This document shows positions 1 through 7,721 of a DNA stretch of 61,460 nt, piece by piece (the first letter of the stretch is position 1; every line of letters begins with the position of its first letter). The stretch covers positions 1 to 61,460 of the forward strand of contig CAJUQJ010000022.1 of assembly GCA_910588215.1 (NCBI GenBank), read 5' to 3'. Under the pieces are notes generated by a model. The model had not been told where the DNA came from. It ran no database searches and saw only the letters and a program-made list of their open reading frames with translations. A program made the translations under genes and the position numbers. Source of the DNA: an uncultured Lachnospiraceae bacterium. Its GTDB lineage: Bacteria; Bacillota; Clostridia; Lachnospirales; Lachnospiraceae.

Positions 1-31
1 CATGTATTGACATGCAAGCATGTCATACATG
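1..31. repeat. Near-perfect inverted repeat at window edge
   Basis: The arms CATGTATTGACATG and CATGTCATACATG can pair around a short CAAG centre. The element lies downstream of the GH26 gene, which reads toward it, so it could be a terminator stem, an operator or a repeat unit. It is cut by or close to the window edge, so its full extent is unknown. Confidence 0.5.
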
Positions 32-103
32 ACCTTTTGACCCTGGCATCATTATTATAGAATAAAAAGGAAATTTTAATCCTGAAATCTTTCTGAACAT
101 TTC

Positions 104-1063
104 TTAATAATCTTTGAACATACACCCGGCAGGATATGTAACCGCATACTCGCTCTCATAGACTTTCTGCAGCATTTCATGGCTATTGAACTTCTCCGTA
201 AGCACGAATCCCTTACTCCAGACCATATAATAGCACCATGGCACACGGCTCTTTGCCAACTGCTCCATATCCGGCAGAATACCGATTTCCGCCAGCGCCA
301 GCGGTTTCTCCGCCGCCGTAACAGTCTGCAGCCGTTCATACTCCCTGCGATAGTCCGTCCTCGCTCCCTTCTCCGCATACACGTCACAAGACAGGATATC
401 CACCACATCATCTCCCGGATACCCTTCCCGCAGCGGGCAGTTCCAGACCCACAACAGATTATCCAGATGATATCGCTCGACAAAATAGGCATATTGCATT
501 CGGAATAATTTCGCTGCCACTGCAGGTCCTTTTCTGCCCCACCAGAACCAGTCACCCTCTGATTCATGAAAAGGCCGCCACAATACAGCGATATCATCTG
601 CCATAAAAGGCTGCAAATACCCTGCCATCACATCCATATCATGATAGAAAGCCGCCCGCTCCGGCGTCCCCTCCTGCAGTACCTTCTCTGGGTCAAAGTC
701 CGTATTCTTTGTATAGAAACTCTTATCCCATCCTCCCACAGGCGAAAACCAGTGCCAGGTAAAGGTCACGATCCCGCCGCTTCTTCCGAAGGCAAGCGCC
801 TGCTCCAACGTTCCGCGGTTCTCATCGATCTCCGTCCTGCAGTCCGCATCTCCCGTTTCATAACGGATATTCGGTGAATATCCCAGCAGTTCAAACCCCC
901 GCAGTGCCGGCTCCTTCCCCGTGATCTTCCTGATCTGCGTGATTTCTTCCATAGCCACTGTCTGTGTATGCTGCCCCGTAAGGATTCCTCTGCCTCCTAC
1001 GGAGGACAGATACTGTAACAGCCTACGTGCATTTGGTGTAGCATTTCTGTTTACCGGTTCCAT
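104..1063 (-). CDS. Glycoside hydrolase family 26 (beta-mannanase-like), no signal peptide
   Basis: This 319-residue protein is predicted to cleave beta-1,4-mannosidic linkages by a retaining mechanism. The family signature WRPFHESEGDWFWWG starts near residue 152, with the acid/base Glu at about 157. The nucleophile Glu lies in ALAEIG at about 249. An aromatic patch (TWHWFSPVGGW) near 102-112 fits a substrate cleft. The N-terminus is polar and has no signal peptide or membrane segment, so the enzyme should act inside the cell on imported manno-oligosaccharides rather than on polymer. It follows the spoVA operon on the same strand with about 190 bp between, and no mannan transporter or phosphorylase gene is nearby. 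An AAGGA motif precedes the ATG by about 12 bases. The exact substrate is inferred. Confidence 0.88.
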   Translation of the reverse strand: MEPVNRNATPNARRLLQYLSSVGGRGILTGQHTQTVAMEEITQIRKITGKEPALRGFELLGYSPNIRYETGDADCRTEIDENRGTLEQALAFGRSGGIVTFTWHWFSPVGGWDKSFYTKNTDFDPEKVLQEGTPERAAFYHDMDVMAGYLQPFMADDIAVLWRPFHESEGDWFWWGRKGPAVAAKLFRMQYAYFVERYHLDNLLWVWNCPLREGYPGDDVVDILSCDVYAEKGARTDYRREYERLQTVTAAEKPLALAEIGILPDMEQLAKSRVPWCYYMVWSKGFVLTEKFNSHEMLQKVYESEYAVTYPAGCMFKDY

Positions 1064-1135
1064 ATCTTGTCTGTGTCCTTTCTCTCCATTCCTTTTCTTT
1101 TGTATCTGTTCTTCCTTATCTCGTTCTTGCCATGC

Positions 1136-1243
1136 TCAAGCCACTGCTTTTTCCTGTAATCGTTCTATGGCGTCTCTCCGCTCCATGACCTTATCCGTCA
1201 AACGGCTAATCTGTCTCTGTTGTCCGTCCACCTTGTCTGTCAA
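1136..1243 (-). CDS. Possible 35-codon coiled-coil peptide downstream of spoVAC
   Basis: A TTG-started frame opens 9 bases after the spoVAC stop, with GGGAAG just upstream. Its 35 codons fall into five exact heptads, beginning LTDKVDG, QQRQISR and LTDKVME, with Val/Ile at every seventh position and Leu at residues 1, 15 and 29. That pattern is hard to get from random sequence and predicts a short amphipathic coiled coil. It occupies the place where spoVAD would often follow. The weak start and short Shine-Dalgarno spacing make it tentative; it could equally be a fragment of a longer lost gene. Confidence 0.35.
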   Translation of the reverse strand: MTDKVDGQQRQISRLTDKVMERRDAIERLQEKAVA

Positions 1244-1252
1244 CTTCTTCCC

Positions 1253-1741
1253 TTAAAACATCCCAAAGCATGTCCCGATCCAATAGATCACTCCCAACAC
1301 CCAACTTGTAAAAATCCCATACAAGATCACCGGCCCGGCGATGGTAAAGATCTTACACCCGATCCCGAATACCTGCCCTTCCTTCTGGTACTCGATCGCC
1401 GCCGAAGCCACCGAATTGGCAAAGCCTGTGATTGGCACCAGCGCACCGCCGCCGCCCCACTCCACCAGCTTAGGATAAATATTAAATCCTGTCAACAGCA
1501 CGCTTAAGAGCACCAGCAGCATGGAACACCAGGCGCCCGCCGTCTCCTTGTCCAATCCCATCGTATTCGTTGCATAGTTTAAAATGAACTGCCCCAGCAG
1601 GCAGATGATACCACCTGTCACAAACGCCTTGACCATGCGCACCGGCAAACTGTACTTCGGCGTCACCTGGTCCACATGCTGTCTGTACTCCTGCTCCTTT
1701 TGCTGTTGTTCCGTTTTGGGTTTTTCCTGATTTTGTGCCAT
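1253..1741 (-). CDS. spoVAC: Stage V sporulation protein AC
   Basis: This 162-residue inner-forespore-membrane protein belongs to the SpoVA complex, which moves Ca-dipicolinate into the spore and releases it at germination; in Bacillus SpoVAC behaves as a mechanosensitive channel. The N-terminal 30 residues are Gln/Lys-rich and soluble. Hydrophobic segments follow at about 40-60, 70-88, 97-115 and 128-155, with the conserved GGGGALVPITGFANSV stretch in the middle. It is the third gene of spoVAA-spoVAB-spoVAC. spoVAD and spoVAE, which normally sit beside it, are not in the window. Confidence 0.95.
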   Translation of the reverse strand: MAQNQEKPKTEQQQKEQEYRQHVDQVTPKYSLPVRMVKAFVTGGIICLLGQFILNYATNTMGLDKETAGAWCSMLLVLLSVLLTGFNIYPKLVEWGGGGALVPITGFANSVASAAIEYQKEGQVFGIGCKIFTIAGPVILYGIFTSWVLGVIYWIGTCFGMF

Positions 1742-1895
1742 ACTCTCTACATTCCTTTCTTCTCAAAGCATCTGTCTCTATAATCTATCTTTTCCCTTTT
1801 CAAACTTTGTTATCCATGCCGCCATCAACGGTGCATGCAAGCCATAACCTGAAGCGATCATATTGTCCCTTCATTCCGAAGCGTTCCAAGCTCTC

Positions 1896-2390
1896 TTATC
1901 CCCCATACAGATATACCTGCTGTGTAAAATAAACCAGGCTCCCGGCTAACTTTCCCAAAGCCACTGCCAGGATTGCGATCCCCAGTCCATGCCGGAATCC
2001 GATCCGCCTCGCAAAAATCGGTATCGTGTTTAGCATCTCCGCGATGGCCAGCGCAAGGCATCCCACAAAGATACCTGCGAAAATCCCGAACAACAACAGA
2101 AAGACCGTCCCGATCAGGTTCCACAAGCCCTCCGTCGCCCTGCTGCCAAATACCGCATGTTCCCGCACAAACGCGCCGACCATTCCCCAGTCACTGAACA
2201 CACTGAAAAAACCGCCAAACAGTGTCCCGAACACCACCATCTCTTCCAACACAAAGATCTTCCGCGCCACATGCATTTTCCCCGCAAAACGCGGAATCAA
2301 TCCCACGGATATCAACACCGTAAACACGCCCGCCGATACGATCAGGCCGCTGCTTACCCCGATGATCCCCAGCAAAATCTGCTTTCCCAT
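1896..2390 (-). CDS. spoVAB: Stage V sporulation protein AB
   Basis: This 164-residue polytopic membrane protein matches SpoVAB in size and hydrophobic profile, with membrane segments at about 5-28, 48-66, 90-118 and 130-155. It works with SpoVAA and SpoVAC in dipicolinate handling in the forespore. A strong Shine-Dalgarno (GGAGGTG) precedes the ATG. The 67-bp gap to spoVAA is filled by two repeat-like sequences, the TTCGGAATGGAG repeat and a TGTGTCC...GACATGGAGG element, the second of which supplies the ribosome binding site. Confidence 0.92.
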   Translation of the reverse strand: MGKQILLGIIGVSSGLIVSAGVFTVLISVGLIPRFAGKMHVARKIFVLEEMVVFGTLFGGFFSVFSDWGMVGAFVREHAVFGSRATEGLWNLIGTVFLLLFGIFAGIFVGCLALAIAEMLNTIPIFARRIGFRHGLGIAILAVALGKLAGSLVYFTQQVYLYGG

Positions 2391-2393
2391 TTA

Positions 2394-2460
2394 CACCTCC
2401 ATGTCTTTTTGGACACACACATTCTGTATTCTACTCCATTCCGAAGCGTCACAAACTCTA
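2394..2460 (-). repeat. Two RBS-bearing repeat sequences between spoVAA and spoVAB
   Basis: On the minus strand, positions 2434-2460 match the short form of the window's RBS repeat (AGAGTTTGTGACGC then TTCGGAATGGAG). Positions 2394-2417 carry a TGTGTCC-RRAAA-GACATGGAGGTG block that recurs at 25591-25613. The second block holds the spoVAB Shine-Dalgarno. Confidence 0.7.
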
Positions 2461-3096
2461 ACTCTGCACATCGATCGTCTTCCCCTCCCTATCCGCAGTC
2501 GCGATCAACGCTTTATTCACGTCCTCCTCATAGATGCGCATTTCCACCTCAATGGGCGTCGGATCCTTGGTGATCCGCCTGCCGCCGATATGGTTGAAGA
2601 ACACGATGATACCGATTGCCAGCCCTGCAGAGTACGCAAGTTCCAGAATGCCATACCCGTCCCCCGGCTGTCCCATCACCATCTCATATACCTTGGAAAA
2701 GACATCGTTGATACCGATATCATTGTGGAAGGCCATGATCGTGAAAGCCGTTCCAAAGAAGCTGACCATCGCCACAAAAGCCAGCTTGATCCACTGCATG
2801 AATCCTTTATGTTTATCTACATTGATGTATTCTATCAGCGTTTCTGCCTCGCCTACGCTCTGAACACTGACATTAGGGCAGACTTTATCTATCTCTTCGA
2901 TCACCTTAACCAGACTGATTACCTGCCGCTTCGGCTCATCCTTTTTAAAGTGATGCAGCTTAATAGACTTAACCTTGGCCAATATATGTTCATCGCTGCA
3001 GGTCAGGCTGCCGATATCCTTCACATACACATCCTCTGACTGCAGTTCTACATTTTGTTCCGCATTAATATAGATTGTCGCATTCGTACTTGACAT
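2458..3096 (-). CDS. spoVAA: Stage V sporulation protein AA
   Basis: This 212-residue protein has a soluble N-terminal domain of about 100 residues and two membrane segments near 105-130 and 152-172, matching SpoVAA (about 206 residues in Bacillus). An in-frame ATG lies eight codons upstream at 3120. I chose 3096 because AAGGA lies about 10 bases before it and the sigma-G promoter at 3127-3156 would start transcription at about 3120. It is the first gene of the forespore-expressed spoVA operon. Confidence 0.92.
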   Translation of the reverse strand: MSSTNATIYINAEQNVELQSEDVYVKDIGSLTCSDEHILAKVKSIKLHHFKKDEPKRQVISLVKVIEEIDKVCPNVSVQSVGEAETLIEYINVDKHKGFMQWIKLAFVAMVSFFGTAFTIMAFHNDIGINDVFSKVYEMVMGQPGDGYGILELAYSAGLAIGIIVFFNHIGGRRITKDPTPIEVEMRIYEEDVNKALIATADREGKTIDVQS

Positions 3097-3126
3097 ACTC
3101 GCACGTTCCTTTCCGGTCATTTGCTA

Positions 3127-3156
3127 TAGTATGCAGAATCCGGCAAAATTTTATAC
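3127..3156 (-). promoter_or_regulatory. Sigma-G-type forespore promoter for spoVAA-AB-AC
   Basis: The minus strand reads GTATA, an 18-base spacer, then CATACTA. This fits the known sigma-G consensus GHATR-N18-CATNHTA. It ends about 30 bases before the chosen spoVAA start. Sigma-G control of spoVA is established in Bacillus. Confidence 0.8.
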
Positions 3157-3159
3157 CTG

Positions 3160-3188
3160 TTTACAAATATTCACCCTTATGCTATATT
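3160..3188 (+). promoter_or_regulatory. Sigma-A promoter for yerC
   Basis: TTTACA and TATATT are separated by exactly 17 bases. The element lies about 100 bases upstream of yerC and back to back with the spoVA sigma-G promoter. Confidence 0.7.
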
Positions 3189-3286
3189 CATACATAGTGA
3201 GAGTATCGTTGTAACGCGCGAAAGCAGATTTACATCCTGCGGTTATTCACTACATCATTTTCATAAAACTTTGGAGGTCTTTTTTC

Positions 3287-3571
3287 ATGAATAAAAAATT
3301 AAAGACTGATGCCGTCGATCAGCTGTTTAATGCCATACTTTGTCTGCAAACACGGGAAGAATGCTATACTTTCTTTGAAGATTTATGCACTGTCAATGAG
3401 CTGCTCTCCTTATCGCAGCGTTACGAAGTCGCTGCCATGCTGAGAAACCACAAGACTTATCTTGAGATAGCAGAGAAGACCGGCGCATCCACTGCTACGA
3501 TCAGCCGTGTCAACCGCTCTCTTAACTATGGAAATGATGGTTACAATATGGTATTTGAACGTCTTTCGTAA
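3287..3571 (+). CDS. yerC: YerC/YecD family TrpR-like DNA-binding protein
   Basis: This 94-residue protein has the all-helical fold of the TrpR superfamily. The helix-turn-helix lies at about 50-80 (TYLEIAEKTGASTATISRV), preceded by the dimerisation helices with the LLSLSQRYEVAAML motif. Family members in Firmicutes are small cytoplasmic regulators of unclear regulon. TTGGAGG lies 9-15 bases upstream of the ATG. The gene stands alone, with its own promoter and a strong terminator behind it. Confidence 0.92.
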   Translation: MNKKLKTDAVDQLFNAILCLQTREECYTFFEDLCTVNELLSLSQRYEVAAMLRNHKTYLEIAEKTGASTATISRVNRSLNYGNDGYNMVFERLS

Positions 3572-3615
3572 TGAATCTTTTAATAAAACAAACCGCACTC
3601 GTCTGCAAACTCAAA

Positions 3616-3650
3616 TCAAATACCCCGCTGCAGAGCAGCGGGGTATTTGA
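3616..3650 (+). terminator. Perfect 16-bp stem terminator after yerC
   Basis: TCAAATACCCCGCTGC pairs fully with its complement across an AGA loop. The A/T-rich base of the stem lets it act in both directions. Confidence 0.85.
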
Positions 3651-3652
3651 CC

Positions 3653-3705
3653 CTCGCGGCAGTCGCCAAATGTCTGCAAGCAGCCACTTGGCTCGTTGCT
3701 CGCGG
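3653..3705 (+). repeat. 53-bp REP-like palindromic repeat, copy 1
   Basis: The unit runs from CTCGCGGCAGTCGCCAAATG to CGTTGCTCGCGG and is an imperfect palindrome. It is 51/53 identical to positions 52743-52795. It lies directly after the yerC terminator stem. Confidence 0.85.
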
Positions 3706-3741
3706 GAATAAACAGAAGATTTTCCCATATGAGAACAGATC

Positions 3742-3768
3742 AGGCCTGCGCGCACAACACGCAGGCCT
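3742..3768 (-). terminator. Hairpin between yerC and the LytM-like gene
   Basis: AGGCCTGCG pairs with CGCAGGCCT across a 9-base loop, about 40 bases past the stop codon of the minus-strand gene at 3807. Confidence 0.65.
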
Positions 3769-3806
3769 TACATATACTCACATATACTCCACCGACACAG
3801 CCGGTT

Positions 3807-4526
3807 TTATCCGTCAATATTGATCAGACCCATGGGGTCTATATACTTCTCTTCGTACATGATCTGATAGCCAAGTTCTGTGTTATCCTCTCCGATCACA
3901 TACAGGATCGCTCCTCTGACTATCTCGTCTCCCTCTTTCACCATAACGTCGCCATCATTGCGGTAGATACTGTTGTATCCGTTACCATGGTCGATCTTAA
4001 TACAGTGAAGATAACCGCTGTCCGTTGTGATGGAAATGACAAGCCCGTCCGCAGAAGCAATGACGCTGCTTCCTTCGCTGCCGGTCAGCTTGACCATCGG
4101 ATTCTCTCCTTCTGCCTCCTCTAAAGATGCCGAAGAAGACAGCGGAAATCCCACCGGCATATGGGCCTGTGCCCGTTCCTGCTCCAAAGCCTCTTCCTCT
4201 TCGACCTTCTGATTGATCGTATCGCTGAGTATGGTGACCTTGTTCATTAACTCTTCCCTGAGCGAAACAAGATCCGCCTTCTCTTCCGTCAGTTCTTCAA
4301 TATTCTGTTTCTGCCGCTCCGTCTCCGCTGACAGCACCTCAATCTTCTTATCACTCCGATAACAGATCACCGCGAGAACCACAACAACAGTCAGTCCGAT
4401 AAACACTACCGACTCTACCAGGAGAGGGCCAAAACCCATCTGGCGGATACGTCCCTCCTTGGAATCCATGAACAACATCAACATGTAATTTGTTTTTCTT
4501 TTTCTCCTGCTGCCTTCTGCATTCAA
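3807..4526 (-). CDS. Membrane-anchored M23/LytM-fold protein lacking metal ligands
   Basis: This 239-residue protein has one membrane segment at about 34-57, a coiled coil at about 62-115, and a C-terminal LytM beta domain at about 140-236 recognised by IKIDHGNGYNSIYRNDGD and VKEGDEIVRGAIL. Active M23 peptidases need an HxxxD pair and an HxH motif. Here the expected HLHFE position reads GYQIMYE and the first histidine is absent, so it is probably a non-catalytic partner or scaffold outside the membrane, comparable in architecture to SpoIIQ. The start is TTG, with GGAGG about 9 bases upstream. Its sporulation role is inference. Confidence 0.8.
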   Translation of the reverse strand: MNAEGSRRKRKTNYMLMLFMDSKEGRIRQMGFGPLLVESVVFIGLTVVVVLAVICYRSDKKIEVLSAETERQKQNIEELTEEKADLVSLREELMNKVTILSDTINQKVEEEEALEQERAQAHMPVGFPLSSSASLEEAEGENPMVKLTGSEGSSVIASADGLVISITTDSGYLHCIKIDHGNGYNSIYRNDGDVMVKEGDEIVRGAILYVIGEDNTELGYQIMYEEKYIDPMGLINIDG

Positions 4527-4694
4527 TGAAAACCACCTCCGGCCACATATTTATTTATGATACAGCTCTCTTTGAACTGTTAATAAAGTCTTTCGGTCTC
4601 TTTGCGTCCAGAAGATTCCGAAAAATTCTATTACCTTATTTTAGCATAGATAGCGTATAGATGACAATCTTTGTTTACATAAGGTCAAATCTGG

Positions 4695-5219
4695 TTATGA
4701 TTCCTCTGCCAGAAATCCTTCCTCAGCCAGCGCCTTGACTGCCATGTCCAACGTTTCTTCCTGTTCCGCTTCGATCGTATGATAATGCACGCCTTCCGTC
4801 AGATCTGTCAATGGCCTAGTACCATATGCTATGACCCGCTGCATAAACCTTCTTGCATCTGCCCGGCTGCGGATGACCAATTCTCCAACGATCCGCCCAT
4901 ATATATCATGTTCTACGATCACGTTAAGTACTCTTCCTCCGGCGTCCACGATACAGTAAAGTTCCCGAAGGATATCCTCCTTATCGTGCTTCACCTTGAC
5001 CACTCTTGTGCACGGTTTCTTTTCCTGCATCGGCTCATAGAGGAGATATCCTCTGTTCGTAGACAGGATGTTGCGACAGGAAGTACGCAACAGTGCAATA
5101 TCCGTAACGATCACCTGTCTGCTGACTCCTGTACGCTTCGCCAACTCGGTTCCCGAAATCGGTCCACTCTCCTCCTGTAGGATTTCCACAATCTTGCTTC
5201 TTCTTGCCTCACCTTCCAT
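4695..5219 (-). CDS. niaR: NiaR-like transcription repressor (HTH_11 plus 3H domain)
   Basis: This 174-residue protein has an N-terminal winged helix (about 5-60, GTELAKRTGVSRQVIVTDIALLR in part) followed by a 3H domain. Conserved histidines appear in VKHDKED (about 77), VEHDIYG (about 103) and the HYH motif near 144. NiaR proteins repress NAD-precursor uptake or synthesis genes and sense niacin through a metal in the 3H domain. No nad or niacin transport gene is adjacent, so its targets lie elsewhere. GGAG precedes the ATG by 9 bases. Confidence 0.85.
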   Translation of the reverse strand: MEGEARRSKIVEILQEESGPISGTELAKRTGVSRQVIVTDIALLRTSCRNILSTNRGYLLYEPMQEKKPCTRVVKVKHDKEDILRELYCIVDAGGRVLNVIVEHDIYGRIVGELVIRSRADARRFMQRVIAYGTRPLTDLTEGVHYHTIEAEQEETLDMAVKALAEEGFLAEES

Positions 5220-5318
5220 AAACTTAATCTCCTCTTTCCCAAGCCAGAAACCGGACAGATCATTCCGAAAAGTTATGTCGTTTACTATAATAATTGACTA
5301 AATTATAAAAAACAATGC

Positions 5319-5347
5319 TTTACATTTGGCGAGACATGTGCTATTCT
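5319..5347 (+). promoter_or_regulatory. Sigma-A promoter for the cold-shock gene
   Basis: TTTACA and TATTCT lie 17 bases apart. About 50 bases of leader follow to the ATG, with TTGGAGGT as ribosome binding site. Confidence 0.65.
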
Positions 5348-5397
5348 ATCAATGTTGACAAAGTCAGCTTATTTATTATTTTTTGGAGGTATGTACG

Positions 5398-5598
5398 ATG
5401 AACAAAGGTACAGTAAAATGGTTCAATAACCAAAAGGGCTACGGATTCATTTCCGATGAGCAGGGTAACGATGTTTTCGTTCATTACTCAGGACTTAACA
5501 TGGAAGGCTTTAAATCTCTTGAAGAAGGCGCTGCTGTTGAGTACGAAGTAGTTAATGGCGAAAAAGGTCCTCAGGCCGTAAACGTAACAAAATTATAA
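5398..5598 (+). CDS. cspA: Cold-shock protein, CspA family
   Basis: This 66-residue single OB-fold RNA/DNA chaperone carries both RNP motifs, KGYGFIS (about 13-19) and VFVHY (about 26-30). It follows the usual Csp layout without insertions. The ATG at 5398 is set by the GGAGGT at 5385-5390. The gene is monocistronic, with a promoter upstream and a terminator downstream. Confidence 0.96.
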   Translation: MNKGTVKWFNNQKGYGFISDEQGNDVFVHYSGLNMEGFKSLEEGAAVEYEVVNGEKGPQAVNVTKL

Positions 5599-5703
5599 GA
5601 AACATCGTTCTTATAATCCTATAATCAGTATTACGATGTGCCTTTTCTTAAATATAAATGATGAATTTTATTTAGAATTTGCAATATTGTCATAACGGAT
5701 TAG

Positions 5704-5735
5704 AAAAAACCTGTCTTGTGGGACAGGTTTTTTTT
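5704..5735 (+). terminator. Rho-independent terminator of cspA
   Basis: AAAAAACCTGTC pairs with GACAGGTTTTTT across a short loop and is followed by a run of eight T. It is a textbook terminator. Confidence 0.92.
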
Positions 5736-5946
5736 ATGCTTTTTAACGTAAGCAAAATATTTTTATTCTCGGCCAATATTTTACTATTTTTCTAATACGT
5801 TCTGCGCATTCAGCTAATATAGTGTTATCTTTTTATAATATAATTATAGATTTTGTCAATAAAGAGTATTATAGTATAAACAGACTTGATCACGGAAGTC
5901 AAGTCGGTTATAGCAATTCCGGAAGAATTCCCCTTTTACACAAGCG

Positions 5947-5979
5947 AAAACCTCGAAGGACCCAAACCTTCGAGGTTTT
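5947..5979 (-). terminator. Terminator of the hydrolase/AtuA/CoA-transferase operon
   Basis: AAAACCTCGAAGG pairs with CCTTCGAGGTTTT across a 7-base loop, just beyond the CoA-transferase stop. The A/T base makes it usable from both strands. Confidence 0.8.
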
Positions 5980-5984
5980 TGTTT

Positions 5985-7196
5985 TCAGATTATTTTCTCT
6001 GCCCGCAGCGCTTCAATCTGCTGCTTCGTATAGCCAAGCGCCTCCAGAACTTCCCCATTATGTTGCCCAAGAGTCGGCGCCGGATAATTGATCCTCGGCA
6101 TCATATCCATCAATTTAACAGGATTACCGTTCACCTTCGATCTGCCGATCACCGGATGGTCTACCTCGATAAACATTTCCCGTGCCCCTGCGATATGCGC
6201 ATCCTCCGTGATCTGCTTTACATCATAGAGGGGCGCTGCCGGAATGCCTTTACTAAGCATCTTCTCCACGATCTCGTCCACCGTATACTGCTTACTCCAC
6301 TCTTCGATATAGGCTTTCTGAATTTTATTGTTCTTGACCCGCAATGGTACTGTCAGGAAACGTTCGTCCGTGATCATCCAGGGCATATCCAGCACTTCCG
6401 TACAAAACTTCTCGTACAGCTTCTGATTTCCACAGGCAAGAATGACCCGTCCGTCCTTCGCCATATAGGTATCATAGGGCGCAATCGAAGCATAGGCATT
6501 GCCGGTCCTCTCCGGGATCTGCTTCGACTTGAAGTAACGCACATACGCGTTCTCCAGGCTGGCCACTACCGAGTCCACCAGCGACACGTCAATCCTCTGT
6601 CCGACTCCTGTCAGATCCCTTGCGTGTAAAGCCAGCAAGACACCGATCACCAGATTCATGCCACCCAATATATCTCCCATAGCATTCCCGGATCTCGTCG
6701 GTTCACCGCCTTCCGCGCCTGTGATACTCATAAGGCCGCCCATTCCCTGGGATACGATATCATACCCCGGTCTCTGGGAATAAGGACCGTAAGAACCAAA
6801 TCCGGAAAGCGCACCGTAGATCAGACGGGGATTTATATCATGTAATACCTCATAGCCAAGCCCCAGCTTATCCATCACGCCCGGCCGGTAATTCTCCAAA
6901 AGAACATCCGCATCCCTGACCAGTTTCAGGAAAATCTCCTTTCCCGCATCCGTCTTTAAATTGAGTGTGATGCCCTTCTTATTACGGTTCAGATTTGCAT
7001 AGTACATACTCTCACCGTTTTCATAAGGCCCATACCCTCTCGCATCGTCTCCACGCCCGGGAACCTCGATCTTCAGTACACTTGCGCCAAAATCCCCCAG
7101 AATAGAGCCGGCATAGGGTCCGGCTACAACTCTCGTCAGATCAAGTACTTTTAAATCCTGTAATGCCTGTATATCCTGAATCGTTTCGCCGCTCAA
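5985..7196 (-). CDS. CaiB/BaiF family III CoA-transferase
   Basis: This protein of about 403 residues moves CoA between carboxylic acids. It has the family N-terminus (LKVLDLTRVVAGPYAGSILG), the NLNRNKKGITLNLK segment, and the catalytic Asp in GNAMGDILGG at about residue 175. I place the start at TTG 7196 because GGAGGAGG lies 8 bases upstream; an ATG at 7214 overlaps that ribosome site. It is the last gene of the LacI-controlled operon, so it probably activates the acid released or processed by the upstream hydrolase and AtuA pair. Its substrate cannot be read from the sequence. Confidence 0.92.
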   Translation of the reverse strand: MSGETIQDIQALQDLKVLDLTRVVAGPYAGSILGDFGASVLKIEVPGRGDDARGYGPYENGESMYYANLNRNKKGITLNLKTDAGKEIFLKLVRDADVLLENYRPGVMDKLGLGYEVLHDINPRLIYGALSGFGSYGPYSQRPGYDIVSQGMGGLMSITGAEGGEPTRSGNAMGDILGGMNLVIGVLLALHARDLTGVGQRIDVSLVDSVVASLENAYVRYFKSKQIPERTGNAYASIAPYDTYMAKDGRVILACGNQKLYEKFCTEVLDMPWMITDERFLTVPLRVKNNKIQKAYIEEWSKQYTVDEIVEKMLSKGIPAAPLYDVKQITEDAHIAGAREMFIEVDHPVIGRSKVNGNPVKLMDMMPRINYPAPTLGQHNGEVLEALGYTKQQIEALRAEKII

Positions 7197-7356
7197 TCTT
7201 GAAACCTCCTCCATATCCCACTGTACGGATTCTGTCCGACCGTCCGGGACTCACATAGCATCCCATGCAGATACCCTCTGTCCATTTCCCGGCTTCACAC
7301 AGAATCCGCCACCTTGGGATAATTACTTTATGTGCTGCTGTCGCTGACAGCATAAC

Positions 7357-7701
7357 TTATGCTGTAATCTCCGCAAGCTCTTCTTCTGTCACATGAACCT
7401 TCATCCGCATCACTGCACTTCCCATCGATTTCCCCAGGGAATCCAGTCTGAGGCTCATGGTCGCTCCGCCTCCCAGGGCATGTTTCATCACAAAGTTAAA
7501 TCCCCCCAGGCTCGGAAGATCATACCGGATGATCTCCCCCTTCACCATATCGCCAAAATGCGCATGTAACGCTTCCGGTGTCACTTCCCGTTCGATGATC
7601 TTATAATACGCAGGCTTCCTCGCATAGACACAGACATTGCTCGTATCTCCTTTGTCCCCGCTGCGGCCGTGAGCGATATCATTCAAATAGATTTCCGCCA
7701 T
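7357..7701 (-). CDS. AtuA-like C-terminal domain protein (stand-alone small subunit)
   Basis: This 114-residue protein opens with LNDIAHGRSGDKGDTSNV, the signature of the ferredoxin-fold domain usually fused to the C-terminus of AtuA/DUF1446 proteins. Here it is a separate gene 20 bases downstream of the main AtuA gene. It probably forms a complex with that protein. The biochemical role of the family is not established. GGAAGGAAT provides the ribosome site. Confidence 0.85.
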   Translation of the reverse strand: MAEIYLNDIAHGRSGDKGDTSNVCVYARKPAYYKIIEREVTPEALHAHFGDMVKGEIIRYDLPSLGGFNFVMKHALGGGATMSLRLDSLGKSMGSAVMRMKVHVTEEELAEITA

Positions 7702-7721
7702 CTTATATTCCTTCCTTTCTG

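Larger units (their letters stand above)
5599..5984. other. Gene-free interval after cspA
   Basis: The 386 bp hold the cspA terminator, an AT-rich stretch (about 5740-5880) with no credible gene, a small dyad GACTTG...CAAGTC near 5884-5906, and the terminator of the convergent CoA-transferase gene. Confidence 0.6.

Noticed and set aside
2026..3039. 337-codon plus-strand frame opposite spoVAA-spoVAB
   Set aside because: It is antisense to two well-supported sporulation genes, has low-complexity His/Pro/Ser composition and no ribosome site.
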